A stretch of 64,000 bases of DNA. Source: Lachnoclostridium sp. Lineage in GTDB: Bacteria; Bacillota; Clostridia; Lachnospirales; Lachnospiraceae. Both the position numbers and the translations under genes were made by a program. Shown piece after piece: positions 44,204 to 52,483 of this stretch. Positions within the stretch are counted from its first letter, which is position 1, and every line of letters starts with the position of its first letter. Location of the stretch: assembly GCA_023665475.1 (NCBI GenBank), contig JAMPEB010000002.1, positions 62,001-126,000 of the forward strand, given 5' to 3'. Under the pieces are notes generated by a model. The model was not told where the DNA came from. It searched no databases and saw nothing but the letters and a program-made list of their open reading frames with translations.

Positions 44204-44980
44204 TTATACTTTTACATAAAAGAATGAGCTTTTCCTGTCATAGCCGATTTCTTTGTAATTGATTACCTGTTCCGTATTGCCGATGAAGAGAATGCCTCCT
44301 TGTGACAGGGAACGGCAGAACTTGCGGAACACTTGGTCTTTGGCTTCTTCAGTGAAATAAATCAACACATTTCTGCACACAATCATATGATAATCCGTAG
44401 GATATTTATCTTTTAAGAGATTGTGCTCATGGAACTCCACCCGCGCCTTGATTTCTTCGGAAATCTTGTAAGACGGACCTACCTGAGTGAAATATTTCTT
44501 TTTGAATTCATCCGGCACGGCTGCAATGCTTTTTTCCGAATACAGCCCCACCTTTGCCTTTGCAATCACCTGCTTATCCAAATCCGTAGCATAAATCTTA
44601 ATCTGATTCATGGAAAGATGCTTAGACAGCGCCATCACCAGAGAATACGGTTCATCTCCGGTAGAACAGGCTGCACTCCAGATTTTCAGATTTTTCCCAT
44701 ACTTGTGAATCAACTCGGGAATAATCTCCGTGTCCAATAACTTCCACTGATCCGGATTGCGGTAAAATTCCGATACATTAATAGTGATATAATTGACAAA
44801 CTCATCAAATAAAGCCTCATCGGTTCGCAATGCCTGTACATATTTATCATAACCTTTAATATTATGTTTGGTAATTAAGGTATCAATCCGGCGCTTCATC
44901 TGCGCTTCCTTATAGGAATTTAAATCTATGGTAGTCAGCGCCAATACTTCCTTTTTCAGATATTCATAGTCATATGTCAT
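44204..44980 (-). CDS. cheR: Chemotaxis protein glutamate methyltransferase CheR
   Basis: CheR methylates glutamates of chemoreceptors with S-adenosylmethionine. The 258-residue protein has the N-terminal helical domain (YKEAQMKRRIDTLI) and the SAM-binding domain with WSAACSTGDEPYSLVMAL, IYATDLDKQVIAKA and MIVCRNVLIYF. The start at 44980 follows GGATGG; four extra codons are possible. It stands alone, with no receptor or other che gene nearby, but indicates chemotaxis in this organism. Confidence 0.95.
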   Translation of the reverse strand: MTYDYEYLKKEVLALTTIDLNSYKEAQMKRRIDTLITKHNIKGYDKYVQALRTDEALFDEFVNYITINVSEFYRNPDQWKLLDTEIIPELIHKYGKNLKIWSAACSTGDEPYSLVMALSKHLSMNQIKIYATDLDKQVIAKAKVGLYSEKSIAAVPDEFKKKYFTQVGPSYKISEEIKARVEFHEHNLLKDKYPTDYHMIVCRNVLIYFTEEAKDQVFRKFCRSLSQGGILFIGNTEQVINYKEIGYDRKSSFFYVKV

Positions 44981-45063
44981 ATTCTGTACCATCCGATATT
45001 TGCTTATTTTGAATATATCCCTATTTTATTATGAATGCCTCTTAAATTATGCATATGTTTTCT

Positions 45064-46173
45064 TTATTCGTTATTTTCGGAAGCTTCCGCCTCATCGCCG
45101 CTCTCTTCCTCCGGAGCTTCCGGCGCCAGCATTGCCTTGATACTTAAGGAAATCTTTCTGTCCGCCTCGTTAAAGTCAACTACTTTTGCAGTCACTTCAT
45201 CTCCGATTTTCAGTACATCAGCAGGCTTCTCAACATGTTCTCTGGCAATCTGGGATACATGAAGCAGTGCGTCCACACCCGGCTCCAACTCAATGAAAGC
45301 GCCAAAATCCGTCATTCTGGCAACTTTTCCTGTCACCACGGTATCCAGAGCATATTTATCCGCCGCGTCTTTCCAGGGATTGGCATCGTCAAATTTTAAG
45401 GACAGCGCAATCTTGCTTCCGTTAATCTCTTTGATCAGAACATTCAGCTTGTCCCCGATCTTAAACACTTTCTTGGGATGCTCCACCCTGCCCCATGACA
45501 TCTCGGAGATGTGAAGCAGCCCGTCCGCGCCGCCCAAATCAATGAAAGCGCCAAACTCCGTCACATTCTTTACGGTGCCTTCCACAATATCGCCTTCCTT
45601 GATTCTGGCAAACAGCTCCTTCTGAAGCTCCGCTTTCTTGGCGGCAACCAACTGCCTGCGGTCGCCGATATATCTTCTCCTCTTGGGATTGTACTCGCTG
45701 ATAACAAACTCAATCTCTTTCCCTGCATACTGTGTCAGATCCCGCTCATAAGTATCGGACACAAGGCTTGCGGGGATAAAAATTCTCACTTCGTCCACAA
45801 TCACGCTTAAGCCTCCCTCCAATACCTGTGTAACGGCAGCCTTAAGCACTTCCTGACTGTTGTAAGCCTCTTCAATCCGCTTATTCCCTCTGTCGGCGGC
45901 AAGACGCTTGTAAGTAAGAAGAACTTGTCCCTCGCCGTCATTTACCCGTAATACCTTGGTTTCCATGGTATCGCCGATCTTGGCTACAGTGGTCAAATCG
46001 ACACTGGAATCGTTGGTATATTCATGTTTGGTAAGAATACCGTCCGACTTATAGCCGATGTTAAGAATGATTTCATCCGGTTTCACATCGATAACTGTGC
46101 CTTCCACTACCTCTCCTGCATGTATTGTTTTTAATGATCCTTCCAACATTTGTTCAAAAGTTAATTCTGACAT
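45064..46173 (-). CDS. S1-domain RNA-binding protein (ribosomal protein S1-like)
   Basis: The 369-residue protein has four S1 domains, starting near residues 23 (GEVVEGTVIDVKPDEIILNIG), 108, 192 (GDIVEGTVKNVTEFGAFIDLG) and 275 (VTGKVARMTDFGAFIELEP), and an acidic tail. The start at 46173 follows GAGGAGGTTCAAAATT and overlaps ispH by 20 bases in another frame. Clostridia often carry an IspH-S1 fusion; here the parts are separate but still coupled. Confidence 0.94.
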   Translation of the reverse strand: MSELTFEQMLEGSLKTIHAGEVVEGTVIDVKPDEIILNIGYKSDGILTKHEYTNDSSVDLTTVAKIGDTMETKVLRVNDGEGQVLLTYKRLAADRGNKRIEEAYNSQEVLKAAVTQVLEGGLSVIVDEVRIFIPASLVSDTYERDLTQYAGKEIEFVISEYNPKRRRYIGDRRQLVAAKKAELQKELFARIKEGDIVEGTVKNVTEFGAFIDLGGADGLLHISEMSWGRVEHPKKVFKIGDKLNVLIKEINGSKIALSLKFDDANPWKDAADKYALDTVVTGKVARMTDFGAFIELEPGVDALLHVSQIAREHVEKPADVLKIGDEVTAKVVDFNEADRKISLSIKAMLAPEAPEEESGDEAEASENNE

Positions 46174-47038
46174 AATTTTGAACCTCCTCAATTAATTTAT
46201 TTGGGGTGGAAGCCCCCGCAGTAATTCCCACTAGTCGAACAGCTTTAGGTAGTTCTAAATGCAAGTCATCCAGTGTCTGTATAAAATAGGTCTTTGCACA
46301 TTCAGCGCTGCATATTTCATAGAGCTTTCTCGTATTGGAGCTGTGCCTGCCCCCTATTACTATCATGACATCAGCCTGCTCTGCAAGCGCTTTTGCCGAC
46401 TGCTGTCTTTCCTCCGTCGCATTGCAGATAGTATTAACGACATTATCATTGTAACCTTTTTTTTCAAAAATTTCAACTATCTGTTGAAATTTATTGTAAT
46501 TAAATGTCGTTTGAGATACAATACAAAGCTTTTCTTCCTTCTGAAGCGTAAATTTTTCCGCCTCTTCACAAGTTTCCAATACCGTTACGGGTCCGGTGCA
46601 CCATCCCTTAATTCCCTCCACTTCGGGATGCCCCGGATTTCCCACAATCACAATATGTTTTCCCTCATTGCCCGCCCTTTCCACAATGCCGTGGATTCTT
46701 TTCACAAAAGGACAGGTTGCGTCAATACATTCCATCCCGTTCTCTTCCAGAATATCATAAATTTTACGGGGAACGCCGTGAGCCCTTATAATCACGATTT
46801 TGTTACTTTCCGGCACAGGTTTGTTTTCTGCATTTGCCGGATGCATGCTTCTAAGTTCTTCCTCCGTCTCTATTACCCTTACTCCCCGCTCTTCCAAATC
46901 CCTGACTACTTCCTCGTTATGGACAATAGGTCCGTAAGTATATATAGTTTTCCCTGTTTCTATCTGCTCATACACAGTATCTACTGCCCGTTTTACCCCA
47001 AAGCAGAACCCTGCGCAATCCGCAAGCCTCACTTCCAT
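46154..47038 (-). CDS. ispH: 4-hydroxy-3-methylbut-2-enyl diphosphate reductase
   Basis: IspH makes isopentenyl and dimethylallyl diphosphate in the last step of the MEP pathway with a [4Fe-4S] cluster. The 294-residue protein has cluster cysteines in AGFCFGVKRAVD, IDATCPFVKRIH and VVNTICNATEERQ, the substrate motifs GPIVHNEEVV and IIRAHGVPR, and GGRHSSNTRKLYEIC. The start at 47038 follows AGGGGGTATGACC. Confidence 0.97.
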   Translation of the reverse strand: MEVRLADCAGFCFGVKRAVDTVYEQIETGKTIYTYGPIVHNEEVVRDLEERGVRVIETEEELRSMHPANAENKPVPESNKIVIIRAHGVPRKIYDILEENGMECIDATCPFVKRIHGIVERAGNEGKHIVIVGNPGHPEVEGIKGWCTGPVTVLETCEEAEKFTLQKEEKLCIVSQTTFNYNKFQQIVEIFEKKGYNDNVVNTICNATEERQQSAKALAEQADVMIVIGGRHSSNTRKLYEICSAECAKTYFIQTLDDLHLELPKAVRLVGITAGASTPNKLIEEVQNYVRINF

Positions 47039-47065
47039 GGTCATACCCCCTGCATTCTTTTCACA

Positions 47066-47731
47066 CTATCTCTTTTTTTCGCATATGCCCAGAATCTCTT
47101 CAATCACTTCCTCTATCCCCATATCGGAGCTGTCCACCAAAACGGCATCCTCCGCCTGCCTTAAAGGAGAATGCTCTCTGTGCATATCCCGGTAATCCCT
47201 TTCTTCCACATCCTTCAGAATCTGTTCCAAGTCGCAGGCGGCTCCTTTTTGCGTAAGTTCGTCAAAACGCCTCTTTGCCCGGACCTTACTGTCCGCCGTA
47301 AGATAAATTTTCACCTGTGCATGGGGCAGTACACAGGTTCCGATATCCCGCCCGTCCATCACACAGTCACATTCCGCGGCAAGCTGTTTTTGCAATTCCA
47401 CCAGTTTTTCCCGGACTGCCTGATAGGCGCTGGTGACGGACGCCATATTTCCCACTTCTTCCGTCCGAAGAAAAGCATTGACATTTTCACCGTTCAGCCG
47501 GACTTCCTGTTCACCGTTCTCATGCAGGATGGTAATGTACGCCTCTTTACATTTGGCGCTGACGGCTTTTTCATCCTCCGGGGAAATCTTCTCCCGCAGC
47601 ATAAATAAAGCCATGGCACGGTACATTGCCCCCGTGTCTATGTAAATCATTCCCAATCTGTCTGCCACCGCCTTTGCTATGGTGCTTTTTCCCGCTCCCG
47701 CAGGCCCGTCTATAGCAATATTAAACGCCAT
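47066..47731 (-). CDS. cmk: Cytidylate kinase
   Basis: Cmk phosphorylates CMP and dCMP. The 221-residue protein has the P-loop GPAGAGKSTIAKAVA (residues 9-23), YIDTGAMYRAMAL, and DGRDIGTCVLPHA with the DFE/RHEHSP-type lid YRDMHREHSPLRQAEDAVLVDSS near residue 180. The start follows TAAGGAGGAGACGGC. The order flavoprotein-cmk-ispH-S1 is conserved in clostridia. Confidence 0.97.
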   Translation of the reverse strand: MAFNIAIDGPAGAGKSTIAKAVADRLGMIYIDTGAMYRAMALFMLREKISPEDEKAVSAKCKEAYITILHENGEQEVRLNGENVNAFLRTEEVGNMASVTSAYQAVREKLVELQKQLAAECDCVMDGRDIGTCVLPHAQVKIYLTADSKVRAKRRFDELTQKGAACDLEQILKDVEERDYRDMHREHSPLRQAEDAVLVDSSDMGIEEVIEEILGICEKKR

Positions 47732-47788
47732 GCCGTCTCCTCCTTAATGCTTTCCGCCACGCCCGCACAGCAGGCACAAATAATCAAT

Positions 47789-47879
47789 GAGAAGAATCGC
47801 TTCTCTTGCGATTCTTCAGTGTGAGATTTATAATTTCTTAGGCGCTGTACTTCAAGCACCTTAGAAATTCTTCTCACAC
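47789..47879. repeat. Palindromic element family A, first of three in the cmk upstream region
   Basis: GAGAAGAATCGC/GCGATTCTTC is followed by GTGTGAGA...TCTCACAC (to 47879) with TTTCTTAGG/CCTTAGAAA in the stem. It is preceded by CGCCCGCACAGCAGGCACAAATAATCAAT, a flank shared with other copies. Confidence 0.8.
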
Positions 47880-47933
47880 TTCCAGACATGCCGCCAACGG
47901 CGGCACAAACAATCCATGAATCTGTACAGATTC

Positions 47934-48029
47934 GGAAGAATCCGCTTGCGGATTCTTCGCGGAATGACTTAGATTTTCCATGCGCTTTAGCGCTATGGTC
48001 AGGTTCTCTCTGACCTTAGAAAAGCTTCC
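47934..48029. repeat. Palindromic element family A, degenerate second copy
   Basis: GGAAGAATCCGC/GCGGATTCTTC is followed by a diverged stem (ACTTAGATTTTCCATGCG...ACCTTAGAAAAGCTTCC). The terminal GTGTGA box has decayed. Within the 441-base gap 47732-48172 no gene was found. Confidence 0.6.
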
Positions 48030-48079
48030 TTCCGCTTATGCTTCCCGCCACGCCCGCACAGCAGGCGCAAGCAATTCAT

Positions 48080-48191
48080 GAAGAACGCGGTTTTTGCGTT
48101 CTTCGGTGTGAAGATCTAGAATTTCTTAGTCCGCGTCCTGAAGAGGGGGTGTTTACACACCCTCTTGCGGGCTTAGAAATTCTCTTCACAC
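48080..48191. repeat. Palindromic element family A, third copy, overlapping a stop codon
   Basis: GAAGAACGC/GCGTTCTTC (from 48080) is followed by GTGTGAAG...CTTCACAC (48184-48191), with AGAATTTCTTAGTCCGC / GCGGGCTTAGAAATTCT and an inner AGAGGGGGTGT/ACACCCTCT hairpin. Its right arm supplies the last codons and stop of the flavoprotein gene. Confidence 0.8.
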
Positions 48192-49405
48192 TTCCCCGCC
48201 AAATGCCCGGTTGACCACGCAATCTGCAGATTGAAGCCCCCCGTCATGGCGTCCAAATCCAGCACTTCGCCTGCAAAATATAGGTTTTTCACCAGCTTGG
48301 ACTCCATGGTGGAAGGGTTTATATCTTTTACGGAAACTCCTCCCTGGGTGATGATTGCCTCCTCAAAGGAGCGGGTTCCTTTGACGGTAAGGGGCAGATT
48401 CTTGATTTTATCCAAAAATCCCCTTCTCTCTTCTCTGGTAATCTCATTTACTTTCTTATCGGGATGAATGCCCGAAAGCTTTATCATCACCGGAATCAAT
48501 TTTACCGGGAACAAACTTCCGAGGGCATTTTTAAACTGCTTATTCTTATTCTGTTCAAATTCCCTAAGCAGGCGTTTATCCAATTGCTCTTCGTCTAAAG
48601 CCGGTTTTAAATCTATCAAAAGCCTGACGGAATCCGACTTCCGTTTTCCGTAAAAACTGCTGGCGCTCAATACCAACGGTCCGCTGACCCCGAAGTGGGT
48701 AAAAAGCATCTCCCCAAAGCCCCGATACAGCTCTTTTTTGCCGTCAATCATACGAAGGGATACATTTTTCAGGGAAAGTCCCATCAAATCCCCGCACCAT
48801 GTTTCTTCCGTCTCCAAAGGCACCAGAGCGGGTCTTGCTTCCACCAGCCTGTGTCCCGTTTCCTGCGCGAAATGATAACCGTCCCCCGTGGAACCTGTTG
48901 CCGGATAGGACATCCCGCCTGTGCAGACAATGCATTTATCCGCCTTTAAAACGCTTCCGTCCGAAAGCTTCACACCATATACATAAGACGGAACATAACA
49001 AAGCTCCGCTACCTTTGTGTTAAGCAGCACCTTAACCCCCAGCCTGTTTAATTCTCTTTTGAACGCTCCGATAATGTCCGAGGAACGGTCTGACACCGGA
49101 AATACCCTCTCTCCTCTTTCCACCTTCAAAGGGCATCCCGCCTTCTCCAGAAACTCCATCACCGCACTGTTATCATAACCGTAAAAAGCGCTGTACAGAA
49201 ATTTAGGGTTGGTGCATATATTTGAAAAAAAAGTCTCTGCATCGCCTGAATTTGTCACATTGCAGCGGCCTTTTCCCGTGATAAAGAGCTTCTTTCCCAA
49301 TTTTTCGTTTTTTTCGAGCAGCTTAACGCTCGCGCCTGTTCCGGCAGCCGCAATGGCTGCCATCATGCCGGCGGCGCCGCCGCCGATTACAATTACACTC
49401 TGCAT
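48173..49405 (-). CDS. HI0933/YhiN-family NAD(P)/FAD-dependent oxidoreductase
   Basis: The 410-residue flavoprotein begins with the dinucleotide motif VIGGGAAGMMAAIAA (residues 5-19), then LLEKNEKLGKKLFITGKGRCNVTN, CTGGMSYPATGSTGDGY and a C-terminal FAD box FAGEVLDLDAMTGGFNLQIAWSTG spread over residues 375-400. Relatives include BaiN, but the substrate here is unknown. The C-terminal residues KCEENF are coded by the right arm of a family-A repeat. Confidence 0.92.
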   Translation of the reverse strand: MQSVIVIGGGAAGMMAAIAAAGTGASVKLLEKNEKLGKKLFITGKGRCNVTNSGDAETFFSNICTNPKFLYSAFYGYDNSAVMEFLEKAGCPLKVERGERVFPVSDRSSDIIGAFKRELNRLGVKVLLNTKVAELCYVPSYVYGVKLSDGSVLKADKCIVCTGGMSYPATGSTGDGYHFAQETGHRLVEARPALVPLETEETWCGDLMGLSLKNVSLRMIDGKKELYRGFGEMLFTHFGVSGPLVLSASSFYGKRKSDSVRLLIDLKPALDEEQLDKRLLREFEQNKNKQFKNALGSLFPVKLIPVMIKLSGIHPDKKVNEITREERRGFLDKIKNLPLTVKGTRSFEEAIITQGGVSVKDINPSTMESKLVKNLYFAGEVLDLDAMTGGFNLQIAWSTGHLAGKCEENF

Positions 49406-49413
49406 TATCTTAC

Positions 49414-50391
49414 TCAGTCTTTCTTTCCCCGCTTTTTCCTGCCCTGTTTTTCTTCTCCATCATCGTCTTTATACAAGGAATAGTTCAAAATAGGATCATC
49501 GTTAATAAAGTCAATCTCGTCATTTAAGTAAACCTGATAATTATTCCATACCTCTTCCAGCGTTTCCAGATTGTCCTTTACCTCTCTGGGACATTTGATG
49601 CAAAGAGCCACCACAATAGCGTTAATAACGCTTAAAGGCGCCACGAGGGAATCCACAATGGACACCATATCGCTTCGGGCAAAGAGGTTGCAGGAAGAAT
49701 ACAAATTCATGGGAGAATGGATGTTGTCGGTGATGGCAATCACCTTGGCATTCCTGTCATTGGCAAACTCCATAGCCTTTAAGGTACGCATGGAATACCT
49801 GGGAAAGCTGATGCCGATAAAACAGTCCTTCTCGCTTATATGAATCATCTGTTCAAAGGTCTCCGTCACGCTGGTGGTATTGATCAACACCACCTTGCCC
49901 CGTATCATATTCAGGTAAAAATGTAAAAAAGCCGCTAAAGGCTCATTACTTCTAAGTCCCATAATATAAATAATATCCGCTTCCAAAATGGTCTCTACCG
50001 CCATTTCAAACGCTGCCGGGTCCAGATTCTGTATGGTATCCTGTAGTTTTTCGATATCCGCGTCCAACACGGATGTCAAAATTTCCGACTGCGTACTTCT
50101 GCCGTATTTTGCATCCATTTTCTGAATGGTGCTCAACTTACCCTTCACACACTCTTCCAATGCTTTCTGAAATTCCTGATATCCCTCGTAACCGATGCCC
50201 ATGGCAAAGCGTACCACGGTGGATTCACTGATATCAAGCGTTTCTCCCAGCCTTGCCGCAGTCATGAACACCGCCTGGTCATAATGCTCCATAATATAAT
50301 TGGATATGAGCTTATGACTCTTGCTCATATGCCCGTATTTCTCCCTGATTCGGTTTAAGATATCATACTGTTCTTCTGCCTGTCTGTCCAT
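49414..50391 (-). CDS. MurR/RpiR-family transcriptional regulator
   Basis: The 325-residue protein has an N-terminal HTH_6 domain (LISNYIMEHYDQAVFMTAARLGETLDISESTVVRFA across about 28-65) and a SIS sugar-phosphate-binding domain (about 120-260, IIYIMGLRSNEPLAAFLHFYL and DCFIGISFPRYS). The charged tail ends KQGRKKRGKKD. Such regulators sense amino-sugar or sugar phosphates. It lies 8 bases before the flavoprotein gene, so it is the first gene of that run; the target genes cannot be named. Confidence 0.93.
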   Translation of the reverse strand: MDRQAEEQYDILNRIREKYGHMSKSHKLISNYIMEHYDQAVFMTAARLGETLDISESTVVRFAMGIGYEGYQEFQKALEECVKGKLSTIQKMDAKYGRSTQSEILTSVLDADIEKLQDTIQNLDPAAFEMAVETILEADIIYIMGLRSNEPLAAFLHFYLNMIRGKVVLINTTSVTETFEQMIHISEKDCFIGISFPRYSMRTLKAMEFANDRNAKVIAITDNIHSPMNLYSSCNLFARSDMVSIVDSLVAPLSVINAIVVALCIKCPREVKDNLETLEEVWNNYQVYLNDEIDFINDDPILNYSLYKDDDGEEKQGRKKRGKKD

Positions 50392-50440
50392 TCATCTCTC
50401 CATTACGACAATCAACATTAATTTAGCATTACTCTTCACC

Positions 50441-50501
50441 GCGTGAAGTTTTAGCAATTTTTAGCCTGCGTACTTTGCTGGCTTAGAATTGCTCTTCACG
50501 C
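50441..50501. repeat. Palindromic element family A, short copy at the tetR 3' end
   Basis: GCGTGAAG (50441-50448) pairs with CTTCACGC (50494-50501), with AGCAATTTTTAGCC / GGCTTAGAATTGCT inside. The 5' hairpin of other copies is missing. It overlaps the final codons of the TetR gene. Confidence 0.65.
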
Positions 50502-51058
50502 TGTGCAAAGGCCGCATAGGACTGCTCCAAAAGCTCCATTGTCTCTTCGTCCAACAAATCATAATCCCCCGTCAATGTCATACACGCGGAACCATGAATA
50601 AAAATCCACATTTTCATGAATAATTCACTGGGGTTGGGGCATCCTTGGGCCTTCGCCAGATTTATCTCATAGACCACATTGCCCTTATCTCCGTTTAAAA
50701 GCTCATAAATGCTCTTCTTCACGGAACCTTCCGGCGCGTCCGCCAATAAAAAGAGCAGCTCGAACAGATGCTTTTCCTCCCTTGCAAAAGCGATATAAGC
50801 CATGCCCAGCCTTACAAAAGGAGCTTTGCCTTTTGGCGGATATTTATTATAATATTCCAAAAAGAAAGCCGCTGACTTTTCATATACAGCCTGCCACAAT
50901 TCTCCCATATTTCTGTAAAGACGAAAAATAGGCTGTGTGGAACAGCCCGCTCTTGCTGCAAGTCGCCTTGCCGTCATACCCGCCATGCCCTCTTCTTTCA
51001 CCATGGCAAATGCAGTGTCTAAAATATTATCTCCCGTGATTGTCTCCTTACGAGCCAT
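50483..51058 (-). CDS. TetR-family transcriptional regulator
   Basis: The 191-residue protein has an N-terminal TetR helix-turn-helix (ILDTAFAMVKEEGMAGMTARRLAARAGCSTQPIFRLYRNMGEL) spanning residues 12-54 and a helical ligand domain with a WIFIHG segment typical of the WHG/AcrR-like subgroup. No target gene is adjacent. A palindrome overlapping its -10 box suggests autoregulation. The stop codon and last residues (REEQF) lie inside a family-A repeat. Confidence 0.93.
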   Translation of the reverse strand: MARKETITGDNILDTAFAMVKEEGMAGMTARRLAARAGCSTQPIFRLYRNMGELWQAVYEKSAAFFLEYYNKYPPKGKAPFVRLGMAYIAFAREEKHLFELLFLLADAPEGSVKKSIYELLNGDKGNVVYEINLAKAQGCPNPSELFMKMWIFIHGSACMTLTGDYDLLDEETMELLEQSYAAFAQREEQF

Positions 51059-51102
51059 GTCATCGTCCCTTCTTCCGTAAAATGCGGAAATACAACACCA
51101 TT

Positions 51103-51143
51103 ATAACAGTTGTTATTTTACAGTATCGCGAGCATATTGTCAA
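51103..51143 (-). promoter_or_regulatory. tetR promoter with overlapping operator palindrome
   Basis: TTGACA (51143-51138) and TAAAAT (51120-51115) are separated by 17 bases on the minus strand. ATAACAGTTGTTAT (51103-51116) is an inverted repeat of 6-base arms that overlaps the -10 box and the start of transcription, a good position for repression by the encoded TetR protein. Confidence 0.7.
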
Positions 51144-51157
51144 GACAAAGATGCAAA

Positions 51158-51193
51158 ATGCCGAACCGCTGATTTTCTCCGGCGGTCCGGCAT
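51158..51193 (-). terminator. Terminator of the LysM protein gene
   Basis: ATGCCGGACCGC (minus strand, 51193-51182) pairs with GCGGTTCGGCAT (to 51158) apart from mismatches, followed by TTTGC. Confidence 0.65.
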
Positions 51194-51224
51194 CATAGAA
51201 AATCACTGCCCTGAACAAAGTAAA

Positions 51225-52310
51225 TTAACGATTAATCTTCTGTCCTGCCATGATCTTATTAGGGTCTTTCACTTGCGGATTCTTTGCCAATAACTGCTCC
51301 AATGTCATATTATTTGCCTTAGCAATCTTACTCATGCTGTCGCCAAGCTTTACTTCATAAACCGTACCGTTTTTAGCTGCCGCAGTTCCGGCACTGTTCC
51401 CGAAATGCTGCGCCAGATACAGAGGACCGTACCACGGAATGTCATTGTCAAGGGCTGCGCCTGCCGGAATGATGATCACATAGTCCTTCTTATCGTAGGT
51501 GAATTCCATTCTCAGTGAAACATCCCCTTTCTTAAGCAGTTCCTTCATAACGGAGTTGGACAGGGCGGAAATCCCCTCCTCCGTTTTAACGGTAGCGCCG
51601 GCAGAGGATTCCGCAATTTCATCAACTATCGTATCTTCATAGGAAATCTCTTCTGCCTGACTGGCGCTGCCTGAAGACGCATTGCCGGAAGAAGTTTCAT
51701 TATCGGTAGACGCCCCATTATCTGCGGAATTCTCATTATCGGCAGAACTGTCTGCTGCAGCAGTGGGCGTTCCGGAGCCGAGCTCCACCGCCCAATGACA
51801 CATATACATAGCCTCGGATTCATCATGTGGATCCGCTACCTGACAGTATACATAATAAGTTTTGCCGGGAGTAAGCTCATCAAAGGTAAACTTAATATTA
51901 CCTTTATTTCCCTCCAGAACACATTCCGGACCCTCCAGAAAGAATTTTGACTCCGTAGCGGTGGACCCCAATGTAAGGAAATCATAGTAACTCTCTCCAT
52001 CTCCCACAGACGGGTCCGGCTCCCATTTTTCTTCACTCACATAAACGGCTCCGCCCCACATCGCAGGACTGTGGCTTTCGCTCTCCACATCCACCTTCAC
52101 CGTGAGAAACCCATTGACCACATCAACACTGCTGGATTTGATATGGGCATCCGAAAGACCCTCACAGTCATACTCCGATATCCAATTTTGCCAATGCTCA
52201 CTTTTCAAATCGTCCCAGCCGGCCGCCTGTGCCACAGCAGATGTCTGTGCAAAAAGACTCCCGGCTGCCATTACCCCTCCTAACATTAATGCAAAAAACT
52301 TCTTTTTCAT
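51225..52310 (-). CDS. Secreted protein with C-terminal LysM domain
   Basis: The 361-residue protein has a signal peptide (MKKKFFALMLGGVMAAGSLF, cleavage near AVAQAA), an extracellular beta-rich domain (about 31-180), a Ser/Asn/Glu linker (about 185-225), a second small domain and a C-terminal LysM repeat (YEVKLGDSMSKIAKANNMTLEQLLAKNPQVKDPNKIMAGQKI), which binds peptidoglycan. The ligand of the N-terminal domain is unknown. An ECF-type promoter identical in layout to the one before the sigma gene lies about 115 bases upstream. Confidence 0.85.
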   Translation of the reverse strand: MKKKFFALMLGGVMAAGSLFAQTSAVAQAAGWDDLKSEHWQNWISEYDCEGLSDAHIKSSSVDVVNGFLTVKVDVESESHSPAMWGGAVYVSEEKWEPDPSVGDGESYYDFLTLGSTATESKFFLEGPECVLEGNKGNIKFTFDELTPGKTYYVYCQVADPHDESEAMYMCHWAVELGSGTPTAAADSSADNENSADNGASTDNETSSGNASSGSASQAEEISYEDTIVDEIAESSAGATVKTEEGISALSNSVMKELLKKGDVSLRMEFTYDKKDYVIIIPAGAALDNDIPWYGPLYLAQHFGNSAGTAAAKNGTVYEVKLGDSMSKIAKANNMTLEQLLAKNPQVKDPNKIMAGQKINR

Positions 52311-52423
52311 TTTTCATTCCTCCGTGTCTCATAAAGTCATAGCCGTATATCCTTCTTCGGAGCAGCCATGCCGTTTTGGGACGCTGCATTCTGACATACG
52401 CAATTTTCGCCCCTATATAATAA

Positions 52424-52450
52424 GATACCCGGGAGAATGAAAAGGTTCCC
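52424..52450 (-). promoter_or_regulatory. ECF-type promoter of the LysM protein gene
   Basis: On the minus strand GGGAACC followed by TTTT (52450-52440) and GTATC (52428-52424) are separated by 15 bases from GGGAACC to GTATC. The same boxes and spacing occur at 54157-54131. GGAAC-type -35 boxes are typical of ECF sigma factors. Confidence 0.7.
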
Positions 52451-52483
52451 CAAAGTTTATTTTTTACAAAATATCTTGCGGCA

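Noticed and set aside
44204..44980. A chemotaxis or flagellar gene cluster around cheR
   Set aside because: No other che, fli or flg gene lies beside it; the FliK/FlhB-like genes at 13-15 kb belong to the unrelated ylqG/ylqH pair.
46259..47164. Plus-strand 301-codon frame opposite ispH
   Set aside because: Antisense to the complete ispH gene with all catalytic motifs; product is Phe/His/Tyr-rich without a domain.
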